A stretch of 64,000 nt of DNA from the NCBI GenBank assembly GCA_903904835.1, contig CAIVEI010000101.1:1-64000 (forward strand). Direction: 5' to 3'. Positions 27,201 through 35,935 of the stretch are shown in pieces. The first letter of the stretch is position 1. The number at the start of each line of letters is the position of its first letter. The position numbers and the translations under genes are program-made. The notes under the pieces were generated by a model. That model was not told the origin of the DNA. It did not search any database and saw only the letters and a program-made list of their open reading frames with translations. This DNA is from an uncultured Schlesneria sp. (lineage in GTDB: Bacteria > Planctomycetota > Planctomycetia > Planctomycetales > Planctomycetaceae).

Positions 27201-28562
27201 GTGCTGACGTGTTGGGGCAGCGAACACAGATTTTGTGATCAAATCGGTCGACGCGAATTCCTTCGCGTCGGAGCACTCGGTCTGACTGGTCTCTCCCTGG
27301 CGGATATTCTGCGGCTGCGAGCCGAAGCCAAAACGCCCTCGGCGATGACGAAAAAACCTCGGTCAGTCATCATGGTCTGTCTGGCAGGTGGTCCCAGCCA
27401 TCTGGATATGTACGATCTGAAACCTGATGCTCCGTCGGAATATCGTGGCGAATTCAAGCCGATCCATAGCAACGTTCCCGGTTTCGACCTTTGTGAGCAT
27501 CTGCCGTTACAGGCGACCATCGCCGACAAGTTGGCTCTTGTTCGCACGGTTCAATTCGTCGAACCGATGCAGCATGAGCTGGAAGAGGTCTACACCGGTT
27601 ACCCCAAATCAGCCAAACGACCTGCCTTGGGGTCGATCATCAGTCGTTTCCGTAGCGGCGGTGATGTGCCATCGTACGTCAGTCTGGAATACAGCAACGG
27701 CCTCACCAGTTACGAGCATCCTCAATATGCCGGTATGAGTCATGCACCGTTGCATGTCTCGGGGGGAGAAGGGGTTCGTAACCTTGGTATCCAGCATGGG
27801 ATGAATCTCAATCGGCTGGGCGATCGACGCTCCCTTTTAGAGACGTTTGATTCCGTTCGACGAAACGTGGATGCACGACGTGAGGTTCAAGACGTCGATC
27901 CCTACACCGCTCGAGCGTTAGACATCATTACCTCATCGAAAGCTCGGGATGCGTTTGATCTGACGAAGGAGTCTGACGAGACGCTAAAGCATTACGGAAA
28001 ACGAGACGATAAATTTACCTACGTGGGGAAAGAGCCCGATTCGATCTGGGACAGCCAGAAGTTCTTGCTCGCTCGCCGACTGGTCGAGGCAGGGGTCCCG
28101 ATCGTCACCTTGCGGATGGGGTTATGGGATCACCACGGCAACGTGATCCAGCAGGTTGGCGGGATCAGCATCTGGCACAGCCTGAGAAGTACATTGCCGC
28201 TGCTGGATCGTTCGATTCATGCGCTGGTAACCGATCTGCATGAACGCGGACTTGAAAACGAAGTCCTGGTTCTCGTCTGGGGCGAATTCGGACGGACTCC
28301 GAAAATCTCGTTAGCAGGTCGGGACCATTGGCCGGACGCGAGCTTTGCCTTGTTCGCGGGTGCGGTCAACACGGGTCAGGTGATCGGCGAAACCGACGTT
28401 CGTGGCGAACGCCCCACGACACGGGCTGTCAGTGCTCAAAACGTGATTGGCACGATCTATCACACTTTGGGAATTGATTATCACCAGCAGATTAACAATT
28501 TCGCAGGTCGGCCAATGCAGTTGCTTGACGATGGCAAGCCGATTTCCGAACTGGTGGATTGA
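27201..28562 (+). CDS. DUF1501 (sulfatase-like) exported protein
   Basis: A DUF1501 protein of about 453 residues, hallmark of planctomycetes, related to alkaline phosphatase/sulfatase folds. The start has LTCWGSEHRFCDQIGRREFL, including the twin-arginine motif, then GALGLTGLSLADILRL. Further landmarks are VIMVCLAGGPSHLDMYDLKP, VEAGVPIVTLRMGLWDHHG, VLVWGEFGRTPK and GRDHWPDASFALFAG. The GTG at 27201 has AAAAGG eight bases upstream and matches where family members start. In this phylum the gene usually sits beside a DUF1549/DUF1553 cytochrome gene; here it stands alone. The true substrate of the family is unknown. Confidence 0.9.
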   Translation: MLTCWGSEHRFCDQIGRREFLRVGALGLTGLSLADILRLRAEAKTPSAMTKKPRSVIMVCLAGGPSHLDMYDLKPDAPSEYRGEFKPIHSNVPGFDLCEHLPLQATIADKLALVRTVQFVEPMQHELEEVYTGYPKSAKRPALGSIISRFRSGGDVPSYVSLEYSNGLTSYEHPQYAGMSHAPLHVSGGEGVRNLGIQHGMNLNRLGDRRSLLETFDSVRRNVDARREVQDVDPYTARALDIITSSKARDAFDLTKESDETLKHYGKRDDKFTYVGKEPDSIWDSQKFLLARRLVEAGVPIVTLRMGLWDHHGNVIQQVGGISIWHSLRSTLPLLDRSIHALVTDLHERGLENEVLVLVWGEFGRTPKISLAGRDHWPDASFALFAGAVNTGQVIGETDVRGERPTTRAVSAQNVIGTIYHTLGIDYHQQINNFAGRPMQLLDDGKPISELVD

Positions 28563-28588
28563 TCGCGCTGATGGTCAACGGGACTTCG

Positions 28589-29032
28589 CTAACTATTCGA
28601 TGGCCTTTGATCCATCCCCAGTGCCATCCGGTAACAGATCACAGTCCCAACCGCTAACAGGATCTGAGTTAATTGTTTCGTTTCGTGAATGTGTGTGACG
28701 AAGTAGACAAGACTTCCGTCGGCCTTGAATGGAGCAAATCTCCATTCGGTGAAGATCCCCAGTGCTAATCCTGCAGCTCCACAGGCGATTGCAAATATCT
28801 GGGATCTGGCCCCGACTGCATAACCGGCTGCCAGACCCAATAGAGCAGGGGGAAGGATCAATGCGTAAAATCCCTGGCGCGTAATCCAGAAGAAGGCGAA
28901 ATAACCGACACATCCAGCGATTGCGGCGGCGGCGAACCCAAGTGCGATTCGTGGTTTTCGGTTTGATTCTCTCATTCCATTGTCCGTACTTTTGATCTGG
29001 CGTCGGGTCACTGTGATATGCCCGTTAATCAT
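28589..29032 (-). CDS. Small membrane protein, last gene of the GntR-ABC operon
   Basis: A 147-residue protein with a basic N-terminus and about four hydrophobic spans: IALGFAAAAIAGCVGYFAFF, FYALILPPALLGLAAGYAVG, FAIACGAAGLALGIFTEW, and QILLAVGTVICYRMA. I recognise no family. Its ATG overlaps the stop of the preceding large gene (ATGA at 29029-29032), so it is translationally coupled and belongs to the operon beginning at 33375. Confidence 0.75.
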   Translation of the reverse strand: MINGHITVTRRQIKSTDNGMRESNRKPRIALGFAAAAIAGCVGYFAFFWITRQGFYALILPPALLGLAAGYAVGARSQIFAIACGAAGLALGIFTEWRFAPFKADGSLVYFVTHIHETKQLTQILLAVGTVICYRMALGMDQRPSNS

Positions 29033-31404
29033 TTCAGTTTCGGGTACGGAAGTCGACGGAGTTCTTCCAATTCGGCAGCGACTTTTTCGGCGGATTCACG
29101 GACGGAGGGATCTTCATCTTTCAGCAAGCGAACCAGAGTTTCACGGTTTGTGGAAGAAGGCAGGATTCTAATCTGAGGGATCACCCAACTGCGATGTTCG
29201 GGATTGGACGTTGTCGCCAATCGGGCCACCATGTGACTTGTGAGTTGTCCATAGGTTCCCTGATCTTTCAATTGCCTGCTGAATTCTGTTGATTTTGGAT
29301 TTGTCGTTTCGAGGTATTGCATGGCGACATCTGCCGCGGCGTCAGAAGGAATCGTTGGAATATGCCGAATGAGTTGATATTCAATCTGATTGAAGGCACC
29401 GTAGGGCTCAGAGTTGGGCTGAAGGATCGACTTGCCTTTCGCCGCTTCAGCGATGCAACCTTGCGTTACTTGCAGACGAAGGTCGACTGGAAGCAGCGAA
29501 ATCGTTTGTTCGGGATTATTGAAATCACCGTATGAGGGTGACTTTTTCGGAAACGCCGCAACAAACTCGGACGCTGGCGGCATCGGTCGAATCCGTGCCA
29601 GGTAACTCCACAACACACTCAGTCTCCATGGTGAGTGGGATCTATCTGCCTCGACCTTATCTCGAAACGTTTTCCAGAAATCGCGAGCCAGTGGTTCGCG
29701 GCCTTCCACTTCCAGGAAAAGAAATTCTGTCCAGTTGGGTAATGACGTCAGGGAAAACGATTTGTTGAGGAGCTGTTCGGCCAGTTCTAATGCCTGGTAC
29801 GAATGTTCTTTGCGGAAATTTGCACCTGCGGGACCAACAGCATTGAGTGATTGCCAGAAGTCGCGCGAGATGTATTGACCCTCGAGATACTCATTCTTTG
29901 TCGGGTCGCTGTTCTCTTTAAATGAGTACACCAGCCGCTGTTGTCGACGGTTAAACTCATTCAAAGTTGAACCACCCAGGATGACCGCCAGTTTCGTAGC
30001 CTGTGGATCGAGGTAACTGAGTCTGATCAACTCGGGAACAATTTCTCTTTCGACCGGGTTATCATGGTCGTTCGATTGAGCATCCCATTTCTGATCGAGT
30101 TGCCAAATGACGTGAGCCAGAACAAAGTCACTTGGCTTTCGATCCGTCTGAGGTGTTTGGAACGATGTCGAGAAACAAGGTTTGCCCAGTTCACTGCCCC
30201 ATCCATAACCAAACCCGGCAACACTGATGGTCGATAAGCGTTTCAGTTTTGTTTTTGCCATTGCAATCGCCCGGTCTGAATCGAGCCTTTCGACCAAGTA
30301 TTCGACCGCATCGCCTGTTAAGGAGTTTGTCTGATAGGCCCCTTTTTTGTCGACCTGAGCCTGGATTGCTTCCAATGCGTACCACGCACTATCGGCGTCG
30401 GTGACCTGATCCAGGTGATACCGCGATTTTGCCCAATCGATCAGCACTTGCCGAAATTGAGGCTCTTTCGGAATTGCCGCAATCAGGGCGTTGCGGACGA
30501 AATGGAAGTAGGTATCCGCAGCACTGATCCAGTCGGCGTCAATTTTGTAATCAGCCAACCGGGCTTTTTCCATTAATGTCGTGGTATCACGATGCCATTC
30601 CTCGGTTATGACACTCAGAGGAATCGTTGCTGGTTGAATATTCCCGAACATGCGCGACGGGCCAGAATGTCCCATACTGCCGGAGATCATGACCAGTTGG
30701 CCGCGTCGTTCTAATTGAACGTAAAGTTCCATCGGCTCGGATTTTTCCTCGTGCGATCTAAAGCCCACTTTGTCTGCTCGGTCGAGTCGGGTCTTTGCTC
30801 GTGGAAGATAGGTAGAATTTCCAAAGTTTTTCCAGCCTTTGCTGTATTCGTCCTTGGGGACCGTGACAGGCGGAGCTTTCGCTTCCAGTTCTTCGATTGT
30901 GGTGTGCAGCGGTGCCTTTCCCATTCGCACGCCGTTAATCGTGACGTCGATGTCGTCGATTTCTTCACGAATGGTGAATTCGATCGGAACGGGGATCTTG
31001 AGTATTTCCTTTTTAAAACGCTCACTTTCATAAGAAAGTGCCGAGCTGATAAAGATCGTCGCAATCGGTAATGAGACAATCATGCCCACCGCTGCCAGGG
31101 AAATTGACTTCCAAAGTCCCAATAGAATCCAGCAGGCTGCGAGAGCAATCAAAATCCCACAGACCACGACCCGTTCTCGAATAACAAAATCATGCAAGGG
31201 CGTCGTCACCATGCCAATGCCCCCTGACGCAACATGGATCACCATCGCACTTGTGAGGATCGCAAGTGTCGATGCTTCAACGACTCTGACGGACCAGGGA
31301 GTTTTTCCATTGATCCTCGAAGTCGACGTTGACCACCGCCACGCTTTGGCGGTCAGGTAGATTGGCAATATGACGACTGCAGCCAGAAAAAATATCTCAT
31401 ACAT
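29029..31404 (-). CDS. Large membrane protein with C-terminal HEAT-like repeat
   Basis: A 791-residue protein of unknown function. The first ~130 residues hold four hydrophobic spans (IFFLAAVVILPIYLTAKAW, STLAILTSAMVIHVASGG, VVVCGILIALAACWILLGLW, AAVGMIVSLPIATIFISSAL). A long, presumably extracytoplasmic, helical part follows, and the last ~40 residues (LVRLLKDEDPSVRESAEKVAAEL) are a HEAT-like repeat. The ATG at 31404 overlaps the permease stop by one base (TAATG), which fixes the start; the frame extends upstream but is not translated on this reading. It is probably a partner of the ABC transporter encoded just before it. Confidence 0.78.
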   Translation of the reverse strand: MYEIFFLAAVVILPIYLTAKAWRWSTSTSRINGKTPWSVRVVEASTLAILTSAMVIHVASGGIGMVTTPLHDFVIRERVVVCGILIALAACWILLGLWKSISLAAVGMIVSLPIATIFISSALSYESERFKKEILKIPVPIEFTIREEIDDIDVTINGVRMGKAPLHTTIEELEAKAPPVTVPKDEYSKGWKNFGNSTYLPRAKTRLDRADKVGFRSHEEKSEPMELYVQLERRGQLVMISGSMGHSGPSRMFGNIQPATIPLSVITEEWHRDTTTLMEKARLADYKIDADWISAADTYFHFVRNALIAAIPKEPQFRQVLIDWAKSRYHLDQVTDADSAWYALEAIQAQVDKKGAYQTNSLTGDAVEYLVERLDSDRAIAMAKTKLKRLSTISVAGFGYGWGSELGKPCFSTSFQTPQTDRKPSDFVLAHVIWQLDQKWDAQSNDHDNPVEREIVPELIRLSYLDPQATKLAVILGGSTLNEFNRRQQRLVYSFKENSDPTKNEYLEGQYISRDFWQSLNAVGPAGANFRKEHSYQALELAEQLLNKSFSLTSLPNWTEFLFLEVEGREPLARDFWKTFRDKVEADRSHSPWRLSVLWSYLARIRPMPPASEFVAAFPKKSPSYGDFNNPEQTISLLPVDLRLQVTQGCIAEAAKGKSILQPNSEPYGAFNQIEYQLIRHIPTIPSDAAADVAMQYLETTNPKSTEFSRQLKDQGTYGQLTSHMVARLATTSNPEHRSWVIPQIRILPSSTNRETLVRLLKDEDPSVRESAEKVAAELEELRRLPYPKLK

Positions 31405-32063
31405 TACGCGCCAACCTCCAGTCGTTTGTGTAGCCAATATCCGAACAGCCCAAGAATTGCTGAAATGGTGATGAAGCCGAGGAACATCGACGTTCGAGCG
31501 AGATCCGTGCCGAAGTACCAGAGTCGCTCGGTCAGAAACAATCCACACACGAAATAGTCGATTACGAGCAGGTGACCGCTGACCCGTCCTCGAAACGGCA
31601 TCGATGATCGAATCCATTCATAATGAAAGATCGGAAGCAGCATTCCGTAGAACAACAAAGACCTCGTCAGGAACCGCGATTCAGCAGGGGCCATCAAGGG
31701 AAACCACGGATTCTGCATCCAGTCCTGGAACTGGCTTCGCAACGGAGTAAGGATCAGCACAGCACACGGCACCCATGTCGCCAGAACCGAGGTCAGCGTC
31801 GCCAGCCAGACATGTCTCCACAGAAGATCGCGCGAAAAACCTTGTGAATACAGGAAGGCGAACGATTCTGACCGAACCCGTCCAAGCAAGAGGCTGATCA
31901 AAAAGCTATGCGAAATGACAAACACCACCGCGTTCACGTCCAGAAAAAACTCCAGCGGATTGTCATGGAGCAAGACGTATGCTGTGGCGAGCGACGAACT
32001 GATCAGCGTAAGCAAGCTTAGGGATCGAAAGATCCAGAAGAACAGCGGCCATTGAATGTGCAT
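31404..32063 (-). CDS. ABC transporter permease-like membrane protein
   Basis: A 219-residue protein with about six hydrophobic spans (SLLTLISSSLATAYVLL, VFVISHSFLISLLLG, WLATLTSVLATWVPCAVLIL, LLFYGMLLPIFHYEW, LLVIDYFVCGLFL, MFLGFITISAILGLFGYWL), fitting an ABC-2-type permease. It overlaps the ATPase gene by one base (TAATG at 32063), so ATPase and permease are made together. No substrate can be read; YtrA-type operons commonly concern envelope stress or antibiotic response. Confidence 0.75.
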   Translation of the reverse strand: MHIQWPLFFWIFRSLSLLTLISSSLATAYVLLHDNPLEFFLDVNAVVFVISHSFLISLLLGRVRSESFAFLYSQGFSRDLLWRHVWLATLTSVLATWVPCAVLILTPLRSQFQDWMQNPWFPLMAPAESRFLTRSLLFYGMLLPIFHYEWIRSSMPFRGRVSGHLLVIDYFVCGLFLTERLWYFGTDLARTSMFLGFITISAILGLFGYWLHKRLEVGA

Positions 32064-32992
32064 TAGTGACTCCTCTCGTTGGCAAGTCCTTGTTGTTCTG
32101 CCTGTGCTGGAGGTTGTTGTGGCTGTCTATAGGCCAGATAGAGATCTTCCAGGCTGACTCGGTGTCGGCTGATTTCGCCTGGGAATTCCTGCTCCGCAAG
32201 ATGCAGACTGCGAAACCGGATCACCGCGATCAGTGCATCGTTTGCCCTTCGCGAGAAAATCACCTCTGCCATCGGCGTGATGACCGAGTGATCAGTTTCT
32301 ATAGGCAATTCGACCTCAAAGACTTCATCACGAAGTTGTTCGAGCGGTGAATGCAACCTCACTCGGCCGTTGGCGAGAATCACCACATCGTCGGCGACCC
32401 GTTCGACATCCGCGATAATATGTGACGCAACAATCGAAGTGACCCCTCGGTCGTTCGACTGTTCTCGTAACAGTCCGTACAACTCGCGTCGCGTCGCCAC
32501 GTCTAATCCATCAGCCGGTTCATCCAGCACCAACAGATCCGCACCGCTGGCTAATGCGGCCACAAGCAATGTCCATCGCTTCTGACCTTTGCTTAACGTT
32601 TGCCAGCGGCTGGCTGTGGAAATCTGATGTTGTTCGCATAACGACGTCGCCAATTTCCAGTCGAAGCGGTGTGACACGCACGACTTCAGCGACATAATCT
32701 CGCTAACTCGTGTTCCATAAGGAGGCGACATTCCATCGAGAACGCAGGCGACTCGATACATTTCGGCTGACGGTGGCCAGCTTGATTCGCCCCATAATCT
32801 GGCTTCACCTCGTGACGGCATCAGCATCCCCGAAATCAGTTTCAGCAGAGTACTTTTGCCGACGCCGTTGGGACCCAGCAAGGCAAGAATTTCGCCCGGC
32901 CCCACTGTCAGCGAAACGTCCTCTAAAACAACCTTGCCGCCGAAGTCGCGGGTGAGGTCGATGGTTTCCATGACGATGTTTGACTCAGTCAT
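32063..32992 (-). CDS. ABC transporter ATP-binding protein
   Basis: A 309-residue ATPase. Walker A is LLGPNGVGKSTLLKLISGML, the Q-loop region lies near ARLWGESSWPPSAEMYRVAC, the signature is degenerate (LSKGQKRWTLLVAALA instead of LSGGQ), Walker B is LLVLDEPADGLD and the H-loop is SIVASHI. A C-terminal extension of about 80 residues follows. It resembles ABC-2 exporters of the YtrB/CcmA type. It is coupled to the GntR regulator upstream (ATGA) and the permease downstream. Confidence 0.93.
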   Translation of the reverse strand: MTESNIVMETIDLTRDFGGKVVLEDVSLTVGPGEILALLGPNGVGKSTLLKLISGMLMPSRGEARLWGESSWPPSAEMYRVACVLDGMSPPYGTRVSEIMSLKSCVSHRFDWKLATSLCEQHQISTASRWQTLSKGQKRWTLLVAALASGADLLVLDEPADGLDVATRRELYGLLREQSNDRGVTSIVASHIIADVERVADDVVILANGRVRLHSPLEQLRDEVFEVELPIETDHSVITPMAEVIFSRRANDALIAVIRFRSLHLAEQEFPGEISRHRVSLEDLYLAYRQPQQPPAQAEQQGLANERSH

Positions 32993-33375
32993 TTTTTCGT
33001 CTCCAGTTCATTCGCCGTGTCATGAATGATTTCGATCACCTCATCGAGATTCGAACCCACCTGCGTTGCCTCAACGAGCAGTTTGACGGCCAGTTCATGC
33101 AGCCGTTTTCGGCGCTCGTTTGCTGGCAAAGCGGCCCGGTTCGATGCGACAAACACTCCCCGTCCCTGTTGCATGACGACCAGTCCCGCCCGGTCCAGTT
33201 CTTCATAAGCCTTCACGACAGTTCGCGAGTTAATCTGCAGTTGTGCGGCCAGGTCACGAATGCTCGGCAACTGCTCGCCAGCTTCGACCTCCCCTTTGGC
33301 AATGCGCAACCGGATCGCCTCGACAACTTGCCGATAGAGTGGATCGCCCGAATGATGGTTTAATGAAATATGCAT
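32989..33375 (-). CDS. GntR-family regulator, YtrA subfamily
   Basis: A 128-residue repressor-type protein. The winged helix reads GDPLYRQVVEAIRLRIAKGE, then LPSIRDLAAQLQINSRTVVK and AYEELDRAGLVVMQQGRGVF. Only a short helical tail for dimerisation follows, as in YtrA proteins that control ABC transporter operons. It is the first gene of the operon and overlaps the ATPase gene by ATGA. I chose the ATG at 33375; the upstream extension to 33432 (Cys/Thr-rich) has no similarity and covers the operator-like palindrome. Confidence 0.92.
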   Translation of the reverse strand: MHISLNHHSGDPLYRQVVEAIRLRIAKGEVEAGEQLPSIRDLAAQLQINSRTVVKAYEELDRAGLVVMQQGRGVFVASNRAALPANERRKRLHELAVKLLVEATQVGSNLDEVIEIIHDTANELETKK

Positions 33376-33390
33376 GATGGCAGTGGTTGC

Positions 33391-33411
33391 TGTTGTACAA
33401 CACATACAACA
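33391..33411. promoter_or_regulatory. Operator-like palindrome before the GntR-ABC operon
   Basis: TGTTGTACAACA (33391-33402) is a perfect 12-bp palindrome. It is followed by CATACAACA, giving a third half-site. The site sits 16 bases upstream of the regulator's start codon, a fitting place for autoregulation by the YtrA-type repressor. The remaining 33412-33682 shows no gene; it holds the divergent carbonic anhydrase promoter. Confidence 0.5.
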
Positions 33412-33682
33412 GTGTGGCAAGTGAAATTTCAAAATAAAAAATGAATTTCCAATCCGTTCGGCGTTGTCTCCGTCGTTACGGTTAAGAACGTCTGTTGACT
33501 GGCTCTTGATTCAAAATCACGGTACTACTGTTCCTGCAAACACGGTTTTTCACGTAATAAACTTGGGTTTTCCGAAGTGTGGCGAGAGCCTTCTTGAATG
33601 TGCTTGATCGCCGTGAAACAATGGAAAATTTTGTCGTGTATTCCGCCTGAATTAGGCCGCTCACCTCTTGGAATTCTGATCA

Positions 33683-34579
33683 ATGGATGTCATCTACCGC
33701 TACGACCCTTTTGCTCCGGTTGTTGCCCGACAGATTCCTAATGCAAAAGCCGCAATCGATGCGCTGATTCAGGGGAACGATCAATTTAAGAGACTCGTGA
33801 CTCGGATGCAGGAACGGACACTTGGAGGTGATGCGGGTGATCCGATTGTGATTCAGAAAAGTCCCATTACATCGGGTTTGCCACTGATTCCCGGCACGAT
33901 GCCGAATCAGGCACCGTTTGCTGCGGTGCTCGGTTGTTCCGACGCACGGGTCCCGACGGAAGCCATTTTTGATCAATCGTTTAATGATCTGTTTGTTCTT
34001 CGCATAGCAGGGAACGTGCTTGGTTCTGAATGTCTGGGTTCCCTTCATTACGCTTTGCGGCAACTCAAAGACAGTTTGAAGGTGGTCGTGGTTCTGGGGC
34101 ATGCGAAATGCGGAGCGGTCACCGCTGCGGTCGATACGCATATGTCTCCTGATGCCTACGCAAATATCGCCTGTACGTTTCCCTTGCGATCGCTGATCGA
34201 CCAGATCCAGATCGCCGTGCGAGGTGCCTCACACGCATTGGAAACGCATCTGGGGATGCCAATGTCGAATAAGTCCATGTTCCGATCGATCCTGGTTGGG
34301 GTCGCCGCGTATGCGAATGCCGCGGTCTCGGCATTTGAGTTACAAAGGGAACTTGACTTGTATGACAAGAATGGCCCGAAGGTTGTTTTCGGAGTCTATG
34401 ATTTTGACTCGTTAAGAGTTCAAAGCAGTCCGGCCATCGATTCCGAATCACCACGTCTGCGGTCTGCACCACGAAATGCACAAGAATTAGCGGACTACGC
34501 TCTGGAAGTTGTCGACGCTATTATGTCGATGGAAGATGACGAACGTGAAGCAGGTTATATGCTGACTGTGCATGCCTGA
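33683..34579 (+). CDS. Beta-class carbonic anhydrase
   Basis: A 298-residue protein interconverting CO2 and bicarbonate. The zinc ligands and catalytic dyad are present: AAVLGCSDARVPTE gives Cys85, Asp87 and Arg89, and VVVLGHAKCGAV gives His140 and Cys143. LFVLRIAGNVLG and LGSLHYAL are also typical. It is longer than the usual ~200-230, with an N-terminal extension of ~75 residues and a polar C-terminal tail (about 260-298). There is no signal peptide, so it is cytoplasmic. GGAA lies nine bases before the ATG. The next gene begins a few bases after its stop. Confidence 0.93.
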   Translation: MDVIYRYDPFAPVVARQIPNAKAAIDALIQGNDQFKRLVTRMQERTLGGDAGDPIVIQKSPITSGLPLIPGTMPNQAPFAAVLGCSDARVPTEAIFDQSFNDLFVLRIAGNVLGSECLGSLHYALRQLKDSLKVVVVLGHAKCGAVTAAVDTHMSPDAYANIACTFPLRSLIDQIQIAVRGASHALETHLGMPMSNKSMFRSILVGVAAYANAAVSAFELQRELDLYDKNGPKVVFGVYDFDSLRVQSSPAIDSESPRLRSAPRNAQELADYALEVVDAIMSMEDDEREAGYMLTVHA

Positions 34580-34588
34580 GGGGAGATG

Positions 34589-35212
34589 ATGCAAGCGCTG
34601 TTTGTTCATGGAATGGGCCGCTCTCCCATTTCGGCAATCCCGCTGCTCTGGCGATTGAAGCGACAGAGCATTTCCCCCTCGTGGTTTTTCTACAGCGTCA
34701 CGTTCCAGAATTTCCCATCCATCACCCGGCGATTGCAGAAGAAAATCGTTGGTATTGCACGGAAGGGTGAATACGTCCTGATCGGTCATTCCCTGGGGGG
34801 TGTCCTGATTCGGGAAGCTCTGGCATCATTGCCCGCAGGAACGAAATTGCCCGAACGGGTTTTTCTACTCGGTTCACCGATTCACGCCTCGCGGATTGCA
34901 ACGGCGTTACGACACAATCTGCTCTATCGTCTGGCAACGCAAGATTGCGGCCAGTTGCTGGCCTCGGAAGAACGGATGAACAATGTTCCTCCGAGTCCGA
35001 TACCAACCACCAGCATCGTCGGGACACGGACCCTGTTTGGACTCTCACGGCTGTTCGGCGACGAGATTAACGACAGCATCGTCTCCCATTCAGAAGTGAC
35101 TGCGGATTGGATTACGGAAGAGCTGCTTGTCCCCGCGATTCACTCCGCGATGCCTTGGAGCCCGCAAGTCTCACAACTCGTTATTGAGCGATTGGCACCA
35201 TCAAGGCATTGA
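34589..35212 (+). CDS. Alpha/beta-hydrolase, lipase-like
   Basis: A protein of about 207 residues beginning MQALFVHGMGRSPISAIPLL, a lipase class 2-like start with the oxyanion strand. The nucleophile elbow is YVLIGHSLGGVLI with the Ser of GHSLG; LPERVFLLGSPIHASR follows as the strand carrying the next catalytic loop, and a late His is in ISHSEV-like context. The family includes triacylglycerol lipase and PGAP1-like hydrolases. GGGGAG lies just before tandem ATGs (34586 and 34589). It is likely in one transcript with the carbonic anhydrase. Confidence 0.83.
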   Translation: MQALFVHGMGRSPISAIPLLWRLKRQSISPSWFFYSVTFQNFPSITRRLQKKIVGIARKGEYVLIGHSLGGVLIREALASLPAGTKLPERVFLLGSPIHASRIATALRHNLLYRLATQDCGQLLASEERMNNVPPSPIPTTSIVGTRTLFGLSRLFGDEINDSIVSHSEVTADWITEELLVPAIHSAMPWSPQVSQLVIERLAPSRH

Positions 35213-35573
35213 TTCCAAAGCCATCGTCCGAAGGTGCTGAATGCACTGGCGACGCCTCAAAGGCGTGGCCCGGTTGGTGATTATCAAGGTTAATCAAACG
35301 AGAAGAATGGGACGTATAGGACCTATACGACTTATGGGACGTCTCGGACTGATGGCATTCGAGTTGGTTTGAAACACCTGATTCTTGTTCGCCTTTTTCT
35401 GCGGAAACGGTGCATTTTTACCGGAGCATCGAACTTCAATCGCGCATCGTCTCGCAAACATGCGACCGAATGGTTGCGATGGCATTGGCCGCGTGATATT
35501 TCTGCTGTGCTGGTCACATCAGAGGTATTTGTTGTCATCGAAACGGTGACGTTATTCTTACAGGATCATGTTG
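35213..35573. other. 361-bp gap before the symporter operon
   Basis: It holds a 9-nt tandem repeat (35309-35353) and otherwise nothing I can call. The open frame 35369-35818 has no similarity and overlaps the DUF485 gene in another phase. Confidence 0.5.
35309..35353. repeat. Five degenerate 9-nt tandem units
   Basis: The units are GGGACGTAT, AGGACCTAT, ACGACTTAT, GGGACGTCT and CGGACTGAT. The G/C-GAC-x-TAT core recurs with period nine. It is noncoding as far as I can tell. Confidence 0.7.
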
Positions 35574-35849
35574 ATGGCAGGTTTAGATCATGGGTCGATG
35601 CATCCCAAGGAAGTCGAAGACCCGGTCATCGCCGCTCGCAATGCGCGGTATGGGATGCGACTTTTTTTGATTTACCTTGCGATCTATGCGGGGTTCGTTG
35701 GTTTGAATGCGTTCCGGCCCGATGTCATGGAATGGACACCCGCCTGGGGCCTGAATCTGGCTGTCCTTTACGGTTTGGCGTTGATTGTCATCGCGATGGT
35801 GCTGGCTCTGGTTTATAGCTGGCTTTGCCGAGGGAAGCCGATTGGTTGA
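35574..35849 (+). CDS. DUF485 small membrane protein
   Basis: A 91-residue protein with two membrane spans (YGMRLFLIYLAIYAGFVGLN and LNLAVLYGLALIVIAMVLAL) and the family's FxxFIxLY-like N-terminal region. DUF485 proteins are encoded directly before acetate/cation symporters of the ActP type and probably assist them. CAGGA lies eight bases before the ATG at 35574; the ATG at 35568 is too close to it. The symporter gene follows after 86 bp. Confidence 0.9.
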   Translation: MAGLDHGSMHPKEVEDPVIAARNARYGMRLFLIYLAIYAGFVGLNAFRPDVMEWTPAWGLNLAVLYGLALIVIAMVLALVYSWLCRGKPIG

Positions 35850-35935
35850 AGTCGTCAACCGAACTTCCCTGTCTGGTGATCGTTTTCCACCGCATACGTT
35901 CCTGACGAGTCTCTTCTTCCCGCGAAAGCCGGTTC

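Noticed and set aside
31405-31617. N-terminal extension of the large membrane protein
   Set aside because: It overlaps the permease gene, and the TAATG junction at 31404 fits a start there.
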